Source of the DNA: a bacterium UBP2_UBA2255
Lineage (GTDB): Bacteria; Edwardsbacteria; AC1; EtOH8
Length of the DNA stretch: 34,792 nucleotides
Assembly (NCBI GenBank): GCA_002347565.1
Contig: DDXR01000074.1
Location: 1-34,792 of the forward strand
Direction of reading: 5' to 3'
Part shown: piece by piece, positions 17,085-24,915 of the stretch
Numbering within the stretch: position 1 is the stretch's first letter
How the letters are laid out: each line of letters opens with the position of its first letter
The notes under the pieces: model-generated
The model's input: the letters and a program-made list of their open reading frames with translations, nothing else
The model's database searches: none
Told to the model about the DNA's origin: nothing
Program-made: the position numbers and the translations under genes

Positions 17085-17619
17085 ATTCGATCTCTTTCAG
17101 CTGCTTGCGGTAATCCTGTTTCATGGCGTGGAAGAAGCGCAGGGCCTCGGGGGACTGGTAGTCGGCGTAGGTCCACTCCAGCGGCTGGAAGCCGTCACCC
17201 TTGTAGATCAGCGTTACCTCGGCGTACACGCCCTGCCCAAGGTAGACGCGGTGGGCGAAGTCCTTGCAGGAGGCCAGCACCAGCCGCGACTCGTTGAGGT
17301 AGCCGGGGTCGATGTTGACGCCGCGTCCGCCGCCCGGCATGACGTACTGCTGTTCCAGCTCGTCGGCGAGCAGCTTGTACTCCGCCAGCCGGTCGGGGGG
17401 CAGCAGCCGGTGCAGGCTCCACCAGCTGCGGTAGAGGCGCGGGCCCATCTCGTCACAGTAGTAGCCGGTGAAGGTTTCGAACTCCAGCACCGGGCTCTTC
17501 CGATCGATGATGTCGAAGCGGGCCTGCAGGTCGCGTTCCAGCTGCCACAGGCTGACCAAGGGAGAGTAGATCAGCCCCAGGAAGAACTTGACGGATTGGG
17601 GAGGTCGCGGAGCAGTCAC
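17077..17619 (-). CDS. DUF4416 family protein
   Basis: 180 residues starting at GTG 17619 with AAGG upstream. The pattern is that of DUF4416: SVKFFLGLIYSPL near the start, then LEFETFTGYYCDEMGPRLYRSW, then NIDPGYLNESRLVLASCKD and HRVYLGQGVYAEVTLIY, ending with EWTYADYQSPEALRFFHAMK. The family is widespread in thermophilic, delta-type and candidate-phylum genomes and has no established function. The conserved acidic, His and Tyr residues would suit an enzyme, but this is not shown. It lies 16 nt after the QueG-like gene and overlaps the next gene by 8 nt. Confidence 0.85.
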   Translation of the reverse strand: MTAPRPPQSVKFFLGLIYSPLVSLWQLERDLQARFDIIDRKSPVLEFETFTGYYCDEMGPRLYRSWWSLHRLLPPDRLAEYKLLADELEQQYVMPGGGRGVNIDPGYLNESRLVLASCKDFAHRVYLGQGVYAEVTLIYKGDGFQPLEWTYADYQSPEALRFFHAMKQDYRKQLKEIEYD

Positions 17620-17635
17620 GGCGGGCCTTGGCGGC

Positions 17636-18304
17636 TTACCGGCAGACCTTGACGCAGACGCCGCAGATCGACTGCCCGATGCCCGGCATGCGGGAGAACT
17701 CCTTCAGCTTCTCGGCGCACCTGGCGCGGTCGTACCCCGCCTCGGAGATCGCGCCGGCCGGGCAGGCGTCGATGCAGGCCCGGCAGCCATCGCAGGGGCC
17801 CTTTCCCGCCAGCGGGGCACCGGACACCAGCGGCAGGTCGGTCAGCACCGTGACCAGCCGCAGCCGGCCGCGGTGGACGGGGTGGAGGAACAGGGCCGAG
17901 CGGCCGATCCATCCCAGGCCGGCCTGCACCGCGATCGCCTTGTGCGACAGGTGGCCGTAGTTGTCCTTCCAGTCTATCACCTGCGAGGCCGGTATCGGCA
18001 GCGCCCGCTTCCGCTGCTGGTGGATGTACGAGGCGACGTGGGCGGCCGCCTGGTCCAGCATGTAGTTGGCGACCTTGTAGTGGTGCTTGTAGATCAGGGT
18101 CGGCCGGTCGGCGATGCCGTCGAGCACCGGGTCCGACAGCCGGTAGCCCATGCTGATCCCGTATTCCAGCCCGCGGGCCGCTGTGAGTATATCGGGACGG
18201 AAGGTGCCGCGGATCGGCCCCAGGTCGGCCACGCCGAACATGGCCATGCCGCAGTCTTCTGCGATACGCGCCAGCGCAGCATCGTGAGCGGCGACGGTGT
18301 TCAT
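17636..18304 (-). CDS. QueG-like 4Fe-4S double-cluster protein
   Basis: 222 residues related to the C-terminal half of epoxyqueuosine reductase QueG. HKAIAVQAGLGWIGRSALFLHP (121-142) matches the QueG core. The two-cluster ferredoxin part has Cys171, 174, 177 and 181 (CDGCRACIDACP), Cys196, and Cys214, 217 and 221 (CGVCVKVC), eight in total as needed for two [4Fe-4S] clusters. QueG also has a cobalamin-binding N-terminal part; here the N-terminus is short, so this is more likely a reductase of unknown substrate than QueG itself. It sits 9 nt after a membrane Nudix gene and 16 nt before DUF4416. Confidence 0.8.
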   Translation of the reverse strand: MNTVAAHDAALARIAEDCGMAMFGVADLGPIRGTFRPDILTAARGLEYGISMGYRLSDPVLDGIADRPTLIYKHHYKVANYMLDQAAAHVASYIHQQRKRALPIPASQVIDWKDNYGHLSHKAIAVQAGLGWIGRSALFLHPVHRGRLRLVTVLTDLPLVSGAPLAGKGPCDGCRACIDACPAGAISEAGYDRARCAEKLKEFSRMPGIGQSICGVCVKVCR

Positions 18305-18313
18305 TCTTGTGAA

Positions 18314-19180
18314 TCAGCGGTTGGACAGCGCGGCCCGTTCGATCGCCGTCCGGTGGGAAACGACCAGTTCCTGCTGCTCCGGCCAGAACATCCGGGGCAG
18401 GCGGTCCAGCCGGCACCAGATGAGCTGGTAGTGGTGGTGGCGATCGGTCGGCCGGCCGTCCTTTTGATGAGTGGTGAACAGGAAGTAGTGGGTCTTTTTC
18501 CACGACGTCTTTTTCAAATCCCACCGTTCCCTGATGCCCAGCTCGCCGGCCAGCTGCAGGTCGCACAAGCCGGATTCCTCGGAGATCTCCCGCAGCGCCG
18601 CCTGCAGCGGCGTTTCCTGTGGTTCGACATGGCCCTTGGGCAGGATGTAATCCCTGAATCCGTCTTCGCGCAACAGGGCGATCAGCACATGAGCGCCGGC
18701 GGCGCGGGCGACCACCCCGCCGCTGGAAACGTGCCCGGGAACGCCCGCCGGTTTCACGTACCAGCTCTGGTCAATCCTGAGGTACGGCTCGCGCACGATG
18801 TCCTGCACCACCGGCAGCTGCGGCACGAATCGCGTGCTGCGAAACACGCCGCGCAGCAGCAGCGCCAGGCCCGAGAGGGAGAACAGGGCGGCCAGAGAGG
18901 CGAAGACCGTTGCTGCGATGGCGCCCGGAGAGGGGAACATGCGGCAGGCGTCCACAGTGCATCCGGCCGCGACCGCAAGGAGCGCCGCGCCGGCCGCCAG
19001 CAGCAGGCAGGCCACGCCCGAACGCAGCAGCTCCCCTCTGGTCATGAAGCTGACGTCCATGCGCGGGCCGAAGGGGCGGAACAGCAGCCGCGCCCACCAG
19101 GCCCCGGGATGCCTTCCGGCCAGCGCCCGGAGGTTGATAAACACCGCCAACCCGATGACCAGTGCGAACAACAGCTGCAT
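18314..19180 (-). CDS. Membrane-anchored Nudix hydrolase
   Basis: 288 residues starting at ATG 19180 with AGG 7 nt upstream and 17 nt after the DUF853 stop; the frame is open further upstream, but that part overlaps the ATPase gene on the same strand and is a shadow. Three hydrophobic segments (about 1-17, 51-73, 86-108) are followed by a cytosolic Nudix domain with a perfect box at 183-205 (GHVEPQETPLQAALREISEE then SGL; G-x5-E-x7-REUxEExGU). Nudix enzymes hydrolyse nucleoside diphosphates linked to another group; the HVEPQET style resembles Ap4A-hydrolase or diphosphoinositol-type members. The membrane part is unusual and no substrate can be inferred. Confidence 0.82.
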   Translation of the reverse strand: MQLLFALVIGLAVFINLRALAGRHPGAWWARLLFRPFGPRMDVSFMTRGELLRSGVACLLLAAGAALLAVAAGCTVDACRMFPSPGAIAATVFASLAALFSLSGLALLLRGVFRSTRFVPQLPVVQDIVREPYLRIDQSWYVKPAGVPGHVSSGGVVARAAGAHVLIALLREDGFRDYILPKGHVEPQETPLQAALREISEESGLCDLQLAGELGIRERWDLKKTSWKKTHYFLFTTHQKDGRPTDRHHHYQLIWCRLDRLPRMFWPEQQELVVSHRTAIERAALSNR

Positions 19181-19197
19181 CCGCGAACCTGCGATGG

Positions 19198-20658
19198 TCA
19201 GAACCTCGCCTTGCCGCCGAAGATCGACCCCAGCACGCCCCGCATGATCGATCTCCCGGCCTGGGTGGCCGCGGCGCGGGCCGCGCTCTTGAGCACGGCC
19301 TCTGCCACGCCCTGGCGCTGCGACGGCGCCCGGCCCTTGGGCGTGGCAGTCCGCGCCGGCGGCGCGGGCGCCGCGGTCTTCTCGGTCCGGGCCTTGAGGA
19401 TCTCGTAGGCCGACTCGCGGTCGACGGGCTTCTCGTACGAGCCGTACACCGCAGATGTCTTGATCGTCTCCTGGCGCTGGCCGGGCGCGACCGGCCCCAC
19501 CTGGCTGCGGGGCGGCAGCACGAAGGCGCGTTCCACGATGCCGGGCGCGCCCTTCTCGTCCAGGAACGAGACCAGCGCCTCGCCCACCTGCAGTTCGGTG
19601 ATCACCTGCTCGACCTTGAGCTTCGGGTTCGAGCGGAACGTCTCCGCCGCCGCGTTGACCGCCTTCTGGTCGCGCGGCGTGAAGGCCCGCAGGGCGTGCT
19701 GGACGCGGTTGCCCAGCTGCCCCAGGATCCTGTCCGGGATGTCCAGCGGGTTCTGGGTGACGAAGTAGACGCCCACGCCCTTGGAGCGGATCAGCCGCAC
19801 CACCTGCTCGATCTTCTGCAGCAGGGCGTCGGGAGCGTCGTCGAACAGCAGGTGGGCCTCGTCGAAGAAGAACACCAGCTTGGGCTTGTCGGGATCGCCC
19901 ACCTCGGGCAGCCGCTCGAACAGCTCGGACAGCAGCCACAGCAGCAGCGAGGCGTACATCTGTGGCGACTGCAGCAGCCGGTCCGCGGCCAGGATGTTGA
20001 CCACGCCCCGGCCCTGGGGATCGGTCTGCATCAGGTCGTCCAGGTTGAGCGCCGGCTCGGCGAACAGCCGGTCGGCGCCCTGCTGCTCCAGCGCCAGCAA
20101 TCCGCGCTGGATGGCGCCGATGCTGGCCTTGGAGATGTTGCCGTACTCGGTCTGGAACCGCTCGGCGTTGTCTCCCCCGTGCTGCAGCATGGCCCGCAGG
20201 TCCTTGAGGTCCAAGAGCAGCAGGCCGTCGTCGTCAGCGATCTTGAAGACCAAGGCCAGCACGCCTCCCTGGACCTCGTTGAGGTTCAGCAGCCGTGAGA
20301 GCAGCAGCGGGCCCATCTCGGAGATGGTGGAGCGCACCGGGTGGCCCTGCTCGCCGAACACGTCCCAGAACGCCGCCGGGCAGGCCTGGTAGGTATGGTC
20401 GGCCAGCTTCAGCAGCGTGACCCGCTCGGCGATCTTGGGGTTGGCCCCGCCGGGTTGCGACAGGCCGGCCAGATCGCCCTTGACGTCGGCCATGAACACC
20501 GGGACGCCGGCGCGGGAGAAGTTCTCGGCCAATGTCTGAAGCGTGACGGTCTTGCCAGTGCCGGTGGCTCCGGCCACCAGACCGTGGCGGTTGGCCATCC
20601 GGGGCAGCAGGAACAGGTCCTGGTCGCTCTTGGCGATCAACAATGGCTGTGCAGGCAT
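19198..20658 (-). CDS. DUF853 / HerA-FtsK-type ATPase (YjgR family)
   Basis: 486 residues. Walker A GATGTGKT (30-37) and Walker B VFFFDEAHLLF, with RSKGVGVYFVTQNPLDIPD after it, are the signature of the DUF853/YjgR family, HerA-like P-loop ATPases whose role is unsettled (often described as nucleoside-triphosphate hydrolase or helicase HerA-like). The C-terminus is Ala/Pro-rich and basic and ends in GRSIMRGVLGSIFGG. Start ATG 20658 has GGAGG 11 nt upstream. It is the first gene of a run continuing through Nudix, QueG-like, DUF4416 and the small membrane protein. An ATT-type hairpin repeat lies 34 nt upstream. Confidence 0.9.
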   Translation of the reverse strand: MPAQPLLIAKSDQDLFLLPRMANRHGLVAGATGTGKTVTLQTLAENFSRAGVPVFMADVKGDLAGLSQPGGANPKIAERVTLLKLADHTYQACPAAFWDVFGEQGHPVRSTISEMGPLLLSRLLNLNEVQGGVLALVFKIADDDGLLLLDLKDLRAMLQHGGDNAERFQTEYGNISKASIGAIQRGLLALEQQGADRLFAEPALNLDDLMQTDPQGRGVVNILAADRLLQSPQMYASLLLWLLSELFERLPEVGDPDKPKLVFFFDEAHLLFDDAPDALLQKIEQVVRLIRSKGVGVYFVTQNPLDIPDRILGQLGNRVQHALRAFTPRDQKAVNAAAETFRSNPKLKVEQVITELQVGEALVSFLDEKGAPGIVERAFVLPPRSQVGPVAPGQRQETIKTSAVYGSYEKPVDRESAYEILKARTEKTAAPAPPARTATPKGRAPSQRQGVAEAVLKSAARAAATQAGRSIMRGVLGSIFGGKARF

Positions 20659-20690
20659 ATCAGATTACCCTCCGACGTTGCTCGGGATGT

Positions 20691-20715
20691 CATTCCTGCG
20701 AAAGCAGGATTCCAG
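20691..20715. repeat. ATTCC/GGAAT-type palindromic hairpin, copy 1
   Basis: ATTCCTGC (20692-20699), GAAA loop, GCAGGATT (20704-20711), then CCAG. The 6-bp stem with a GNRA tetraloop and its flanks (TCATTCC...GATTCCAGG) resemble short dispersed palindromes common in many bacterial genomes (core ATTCC...GGAAT, as in Neisseria dRS3). It lies between the DUF6485 stop and the DUF853 ribosome site. A second copy is at 27913. Confidence 0.6.
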
Positions 20716-20724
20716 GAAGAATTG

Positions 20725-20919
20725 TTACTTGCTCTGGTCCTTGATGAACGATTGCACGCTGCGGTCGTAGCCGGACTCGCCGTTTTTCGAGAAGAAGCAG
20801 CCCGGGATCTCGCCGTTCCGACGATGGTACGCCACGCACTCGCAGCACAGGCCCTTGCGGGGGCAGGGCTCGTAGGTGCAGGTGCAGGAGGAGAGGTTCT
20901 TGCTCTTGTTGCAGTCCAT
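20725..20919 (-). CDS. DUF6485 family Cys-rich small protein
   Basis: 64 residues with eight cysteines: MDCNKSKNLSSCTCTYEPC, then RKGLCCECVAYHR, then IPGCFF, ending YDRSVQSFIKD. This pattern matches DUF6485, small proteins of unknown function that probably bind a metal or Fe-S centre through these cysteines (inference). The start is set by the ATG at 20919; no Shine-Dalgarno is present, and a perfect TATAAT sits 6 nt upstream, suggesting a leaderless mRNA. It is transcribed toward the DUF853 gene. Confidence 0.8.
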   Translation of the reverse strand: MDCNKSKNLSSCTCTYEPCPRKGLCCECVAYHRRNGEIPGCFFSKNGESGYDRSVQSFIKDQSK

Positions 20920-20925
20920 GGTATT

Positions 20926-20931
20926 ATTATA
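20926..20931 (-). promoter_or_regulatory. Perfect -10 box giving a leaderless DUF6485 mRNA
   Basis: TATAAT on the minus strand, 6 nt before the ATG at 20919. Transcription would begin at or within a base or two of the start codon. The -35 region, 17-18 nt upstream, is poor, and there is no ribosome-binding sequence in between. Confidence 0.5.
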
Positions 20932-20958
20932 TCTCTTGTGAGAGGGAATCAGTACGGA

Positions 20959-21453
20959 TTAACATTCGACTATCGGGCAGTGTTCTGTGTTCACATTGCC
21001 CAAATACAGGACATGAGGGATGTAAGCGAACAACAGGAAACGCTTCTTCTGTGCGTAGCAATCCTTGAAATAATCTTCAGTTGCCACTGGCAGTTCGCTG
21101 ATGCCGGGCATGCAGGCGGGGCTTTGATGGAGATATTGCGGTTCAATACCGTTTCCGGGATAGGTTAAAACCGCTATCTTATCGTGCGTTAACAGTCCGG
21201 TGTCTATTTCATAGAATTTTTCAGCAGGATAGCTATAACCTATTTCGCGCAATTTGCCGATTATTTTGCCCGGATATACGGGGCATAAAAAGAGAACGTC
21301 GTTCCACCGGCAATTCAAATGAGGGATGACCCTTTCCTGTACCCCTTCACGGTCCTGATACTTGGCGGCCTTCTTAGAATAGATGCCCGGATATTGGTCT
21401 TTCAGTTTGTTAAGAGGATAAAGGATTCTGCCCTGCATGTCTTCAGGAACCAA
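20959..21453 (-). CDS. Unrecognised AT-rich orphan protein
   Basis: 164 residues from a TTG at 21453. No family was recognised. The sequence reads like a soluble globular protein (MQGRILYPLNKLKDQYPGIY ... HLNCRWNDVLFLCPVYPG ... AYIPHVLYLGNVNTEHCPI). The frame stays open to the TGA of cutA (21481-21483) and is in the same frame as cutA. A CTG at 21474 has AAGGA 10 nt upstream and would add FYVYHLVPED before the ATG at 21438; the true start is unsettled. G+C over 20941-21480 is about 46% by hand count, against 67% in a sampled line of cutA, which suggests acquisition by transfer. Confidence 0.65.
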   Translation of the reverse strand: MVPEDMQGRILYPLNKLKDQYPGIYSKKAAKYQDREGVQERVIPHLNCRWNDVLFLCPVYPGKIIGKLREIGYSYPAEKFYEIDTGLLTHDKIAVLTYPGNGIEPQYLHQSPACMPGISELPVATEDYFKDCYAQKKRFLLFAYIPHVLYLGNVNTEHCPIVEC

Positions 21454-21480
21454 ATGATAGACATAGAAGGCCAGGACTGA

Positions 21481-21876
21481 TCAATCCTTTTTCTGCCCAT
21501 GCAGTTCCTGGGCCGCTTCCTTGCCTTTTCTCATCCGTTCCCGGCGCTCCCGTTTATCCACCGGCCGCACGGTCTCGTCCATGATCCATTTGAGGAACGG
21601 CTCGGACCCGTCCTTGATGCGCCACATCACGATCTGCGGCACCGTGTCCGGGTGCAGCTGCTTGAGCCGCGCCTCGATCCGCTTGTAGAACCTCCGCTCG
21701 GCCTGGAACAGCGCGGCGCATTCGATCCGCTGCTCGATCCTGCCCTGCCAGCGGAAGTGCGACTCCAGCGGCCAGAGGTTGGCGCCGGCCGCCAGCTGCT
21801 CCTCCAGCAGGGCGCGGGCCGCCGTGACGGCCGTTGCCTTGTCCGGGAAGGTCGAATAGATCAATATGCAGTTCAT
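21481..21876 (-). CDS. cutA: CutA-like divalent-cation tolerance protein
   Basis: 131 residues from ATG 21876, which follows the Nudix stop by one base and has AAGGGAA upstream; a longer frame is a shadow. It matches CutA1, a small trimeric cytosolic protein: MNCILIYSTFPDKATAVTAA, EEQLAAGANLWPLESHFRWQGRIE, then VPQIVMWRIKDGSEPFLKWIMD. CutA was linked to copper and divalent-metal tolerance, but its biochemical role is still debated. A basic tail of about 25 residues (KRERRERMRKGKEAAQELHGQKKD) extends beyond the usual length near 110. Confidence 0.9.
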   Translation of the reverse strand: MNCILIYSTFPDKATAVTAARALLEEQLAAGANLWPLESHFRWQGRIEQRIECAALFQAERRFYKRIEARLKQLHPDTVPQIVMWRIKDGSEPFLKWIMDETVRPVDKRERRERMRKGKEAAQELHGQKKD

Positions 21877-21877
21877 G

Positions 21878-22441
21878 TCATTTCCCTTGATGCGCGAAGA
21901 ACAGGTGGAGGGAGGCCAGCGTGATGCCGCAGTTGATGCGGTTGGCATTTACCAGGCGCTTGACCTCCCTGACCGATAGCGGGACGATGTCCAGGATCCC
22001 CTCGTCGTGTTCCTTGTTGGCGCGGGTGAGACGGGACTCGTCCAGGTCCCGGGCCAGGTAAGTGATGATCTCGGCGTTCTCGTGGCCCAACGCGGTGTAG
22101 AAGCTGCCGAGACGGTTCCACCGCTTCGCCCGGATGCCGGTCTCCTCGAACAGCTCTCGCCTGGCGGCGGACCGTGCCGGTTCGCCGTCCGCGATCGCGC
22201 CAGCCGGGAGCTCCAGGAATTCCCGGTTGACCGTGTAGCGGTATTGCCTGGTGAAGTAGATCTCGCCCCTACCGTTGAGCGCGACCACGGCAATGCCCGG
22301 CCCCTTCTCCACGATGCCGTAGATGCCAGGGCGGCCGTTGGGATAAACGATGCGGTACTCCCGCAGCGCCAGCCAGCGGTTGCGGTACACCGTGCGGGCG
22401 CCGGTGGTTCGCCAGCCGTGGCGGTCGCGCGAACGGTTCAT
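21878..22441 (-). CDS. Nudix hydrolase, ADP-ribose pyrophosphatase type
   Basis: 187 residues. Nudix box at 81-103, GAIADGEPARSAARRELFEE then TGI, fits the G-x5-E-x7-REUxEExGU consensus, preceded by the ADP-ribose-pyrophosphatase pattern FTRQYRYTVNREFLELPAG. Such enzymes cleave ADP-ribose or related sugar nucleotides to AMP and a sugar phosphate in the cytoplasm. It starts 4 nt after the LolB-like lipoprotein stop and ends 1 nt before cutA, so the three genes form one transcription unit. Confidence 0.9.
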   Translation of the reverse strand: MNRSRDRHGWRTTGARTVYRNRWLALREYRIVYPNGRPGIYGIVEKGPGIAVVALNGRGEIYFTRQYRYTVNREFLELPAGAIADGEPARSAARRELFEETGIRAKRWNRLGSFYTALGHENAEIITYLARDLDESRLTRANKEHDEGILDIVPLSVREVKRLVNANRINCGITLASLHLFFAHQGK

Positions 22442-22445
22442 GGCC

Positions 22446-23216
22446 TCACTTGAAGCGCTGCGGGATTACGCCGTCGGGGACATTCTGTCGCCAGACGTCT
22501 GCGGGGAACGGCCGGGCCGGATCGATGCGGTCGAACGTCAGGTCCAGCGTCATCCCCGCGGCGGGGCTCGTCAGCGTCACCCGATGGGGTCGCGCCGAGC
22601 CGCCGCCGCTCCGGAAATCGCCGTATTCGATCTCCGCCCAGGGCTTGTTTGCGATCCGCACCGCGTAGCGTTCGATTCGGGCTTGCTTGCGGCCGACCGT
22701 GAATGTCCGTGCGGTGTCGCCGCGCAGGAATAGAAAATCAGTCGATTTCGCGCCCGGTTCCGCCCGCTGGTACCCGCCCTCCTGGCGGGGCGGCAGGCCC
22801 GACACCGCGCGCATGATGCGGTCCAGCGACAGGCTCAGCGTCGCGGCCGCCGCCGAGTCGACAAGGGCCGGCGGGCCGGCCAGGTAGGTGCCGCGCAGCG
22901 GGACGCTGACCCAGGCCATCGTGTCCGCCAGTGCTGCCGAGGCCAGGGGGATGCCAAAGGGCCCGGCCAAATCGATCCGGAGACGCGAGACGTTTTCCCA
23001 ACGCAGAGTGAAATCGGCGCTCTGGTTGAAATCGGGCGACGCAAGGCCGAGGGTGCCGGTGGCGGTGAACGGCTCGCCGGCGCGGTCGTAGCTGCGCAAT
23101 GCCGTTTCCCAGAGCAGTTCGGGATCGCCCGTCGGAACGACCGGTGCCCGGCTGCATCCCTGGGGAACCAGCGCCGCCAGCGACAGCAGGAAAACCGCGA
23201 GGCGTTTCAATGTCAC
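22446..23216 (-). CDS. LolB-like / DUF4292 outer-membrane lipoprotein
   Basis: 256 residues. GTG 23216 overlaps the TGA of the upstream TPR gene (GTGA at 23213-23216), which decides this start; a TTG at 23210 is an alternative. A signal peptide ends at Cys21 in ALVPQGC; the lipobox is atypical (Pro at -3). The mature part (YDRAGEPFTATGTLGLASPD ... LRIDLAGPFGIPLASAAL ... FPADVWR) has the beta-sheet pattern of LolB/DUF4292 proteins, which accept lipoproteins or lipids at the outer membrane. It pairs with a TPR lipoprotein, a common arrangement in envelope-assembly loci of Bacteroidetes-like genomes. LolB itself cannot be claimed from sequence alone. Confidence 0.72.
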   Translation of the reverse strand: MTLKRLAVFLLSLAALVPQGCSRAPVVPTGDPELLWETALRSYDRAGEPFTATGTLGLASPDFNQSADFTLRWENVSRLRIDLAGPFGIPLASAALADTMAWVSVPLRGTYLAGPPALVDSAAAATLSLSLDRIMRAVSGLPPRQEGGYQRAEPGAKSTDFLFLRGDTARTFTVGRKQARIERYAVRIANKPWAEIEYGDFRSGGGSARPHRVTLTSPAAGMTLDLTFDRIDPARPFPADVWRQNVPDGVIPQRFK

Positions 23217-24880
23217 CGTTTCCCGTCCTGGCCGATCTTCTCCCTGATCGAGTTCTTGGAGGGATCGAGCTCCATGGCCTTCCGCCATTGCTCCATCGCC
23301 CGGTCGGGCTCGCCCAGGGCCCGGTAGATGTCGCCCAGATGGTCGCGCAGCGTGGCGTCGTTCGGCATCAGGGACACCGCCCGCTCAAGCAGCTCGCGGG
23401 CTTCGGCGTGGCGCCCCAGCCTGAAGTACACCCAGCCCTGGCTGTCGATGTAGAAGGCGTTGTCCGGCTCCTTCACCAGGGCCCTGGCGATCAGCGACTC
23501 GGCCTCGTCCAGGTTGGTCCCGCGCTCGGCGAACATGTAGCCGAGGTAATTGAGAGCAGGTGCGTTGTCCGGCTCGCGTTCCAGCAGTTCGCGGAAATAT
23601 CTCTCCGCGGCGGCAGCATCGCCGGAGCGTTCGCAGGCGGCCGCCAGCGCGAACAGGAAAGTGGCATCTTTGCGGCGGCGCTGATAGACCTTCAGGTAGC
23701 GGGGGACCGCCTCGGAGTGGCGTTCCAGCTGGGCATAGGCGAGGGCGAACAGGTAGTCCATCTCCATCCGGCTGCCGTGGCGGCGGGCCCGCTTGAAGGC
23801 CTGCGCCGCCGAGTCGGTCCTGCCCAGCTGGACCTGGCAGATCCCAAGGTTGACCCAGGCCTCGGCCGTGCGGGGGAGCAGCCGCAGCGTGCGCCGGAAC
23901 AGCGCGGCAGCCTCCTCGCAGCGCCGCTGCTGCAGGCGTATCCGCGCCAGCGCGTACAGGGCCTCGGTGTTGGCGCTGTCAGTTTCCAGCAACCGGGCGA
24001 AGGCGTCCGCAGCGCCGGTGGAATCCCCCCGGCGGTATTGCAGGCGCGCCAGCTGAAGGCGGAGGTTGGCGTCGTCCGGCTCCAGTTCGAGGATGGCAGC
24101 CGCCTCCTGCGCGGCGCAGGGAAAGTCCTTGCTGGCCAGCAGGGCGTTGAAGATGCGCCGCCGGATGGCGGTGTTGGCGGGCTGCAACGACGAGGCCCAC
24201 CGGTACCAGAAGATCGAGGAGTCGGGCTGGTCCATGGCCTCGGCCAGCAATCCCAGCGAATAGGCGGCCTTGAGGTCGGTGGAATCGGATCCGAACAGCC
24301 CCCGCTGCACGGCGGCTGCCTCGGGCCACTGCCGGCGGCGGGACAGCAGCGCGGCCAGGGAATGCAGGATGTCGCGGTCGCCGGAGCGATCCGCCTCTGC
24401 CCGCAGCACGGCCAGCGCCGAGTCCGGCTGTCCGACGGCCTCGTACAGGCCGGCCAGGGTCGCCTTGATGTCCGCCGCCCGGGGCCGCAGCCGGGCCGCG
24501 ATGCGGTACTGGTCCAGGGCGTCCCCGAATTCGCGGACCAGCATCAAGCTGTTGCCCAGGATCAGCCGGCCGTCGGCGTTTGAGGAATCGAGCCCGATGG
24601 CCCGCCGGGCGTAGACTGCGGCCAGGGTGTCGTTCCCCATCTCGTAGTAGTGCTGGGCGATCATCAGGGCGATCAGCGCCGAATTGGGGTCCAGACGACG
24701 GGCCCGCTTGAGCTGGGCGATGGCCGACTTGATGTCCCCCTGTTGCGCGTACAGCGCCGCTGCGCCGACCCGGTCCAGCGTGGACAGCTCGGCCTGCGCA
24801 CGGTCCACGGCCTGGCGCGGGGCGCAGGCTGCCGTCAGCAGGAGGCAGAGAGGAATGAGCGGAAGCGATGTGCGCTGCAT
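23213..24880 (-). CDS. TPR-repeat lipoprotein
   Basis: 555 residues from ATG 24880; a TTG two codons earlier has no better ribosome site, and none is clear. The signal ends in LTAAC (Cys19), probably a lipobox. The rest is tetratricopeptide repeats throughout (for example GDIKSAIAQLKRARRLDPNS, AWVNLGICQVQLGRTDSAAQ, PALNYLGYMFAERGTNLDEA, IDSQGWVYFRLGRHAEAREL), about 14 by eye. TPR solenoids bind other proteins. An outer-membrane or periplasmic assembly role is inferred from coupling to the LolB-like gene by a 4-nt overlap. It lies 35 nt downstream of the bifunctional-nuclease-family gene. Confidence 0.88.
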   Translation of the reverse strand: MQRTSLPLIPLCLLLTAACAPRQAVDRAQAELSTLDRVGAAALYAQQGDIKSAIAQLKRARRLDPNSALIALMIAQHYYEMGNDTLAAVYARRAIGLDSSNADGRLILGNSLMLVREFGDALDQYRIAARLRPRAADIKATLAGLYEAVGQPDSALAVLRAEADRSGDRDILHSLAALLSRRRQWPEAAAVQRGLFGSDSTDLKAAYSLGLLAEAMDQPDSSIFWYRWASSLQPANTAIRRRIFNALLASKDFPCAAQEAAAILELEPDDANLRLQLARLQYRRGDSTGAADAFARLLETDSANTEALYALARIRLQQRRCEEAAALFRRTLRLLPRTAEAWVNLGICQVQLGRTDSAAQAFKRARRHGSRMEMDYLFALAYAQLERHSEAVPRYLKVYQRRRKDATFLFALAAACERSGDAAAAERYFRELLEREPDNAPALNYLGYMFAERGTNLDEAESLIARALVKEPDNAFYIDSQGWVYFRLGRHAEARELLERAVSLMPNDATLRDHLGDIYRALGEPDRAMEQWRKAMELDPSKNSIREKIGQDGKR

Positions 24881-24915
24881 AAACAATGTCGGATGGCAGT
24901 AAAACGGCGGGGCGG

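Noticed and set aside
17588..19408. Plus-strand open frame of 606 codons across three minus-strand genes
   Set aside because: Covers QueG-like, Nudix and part of the ATPase, all with clear motifs; translation is low-complexity.
19181..19939. N-terminal extension of the membrane Nudix gene to 19939
   Set aside because: Lies wholly in the ATPase coding region on the same strand, and the extra sequence is Arg/Ala/Gly-rich shadow; ATG 19180 starts a proper membrane segment.
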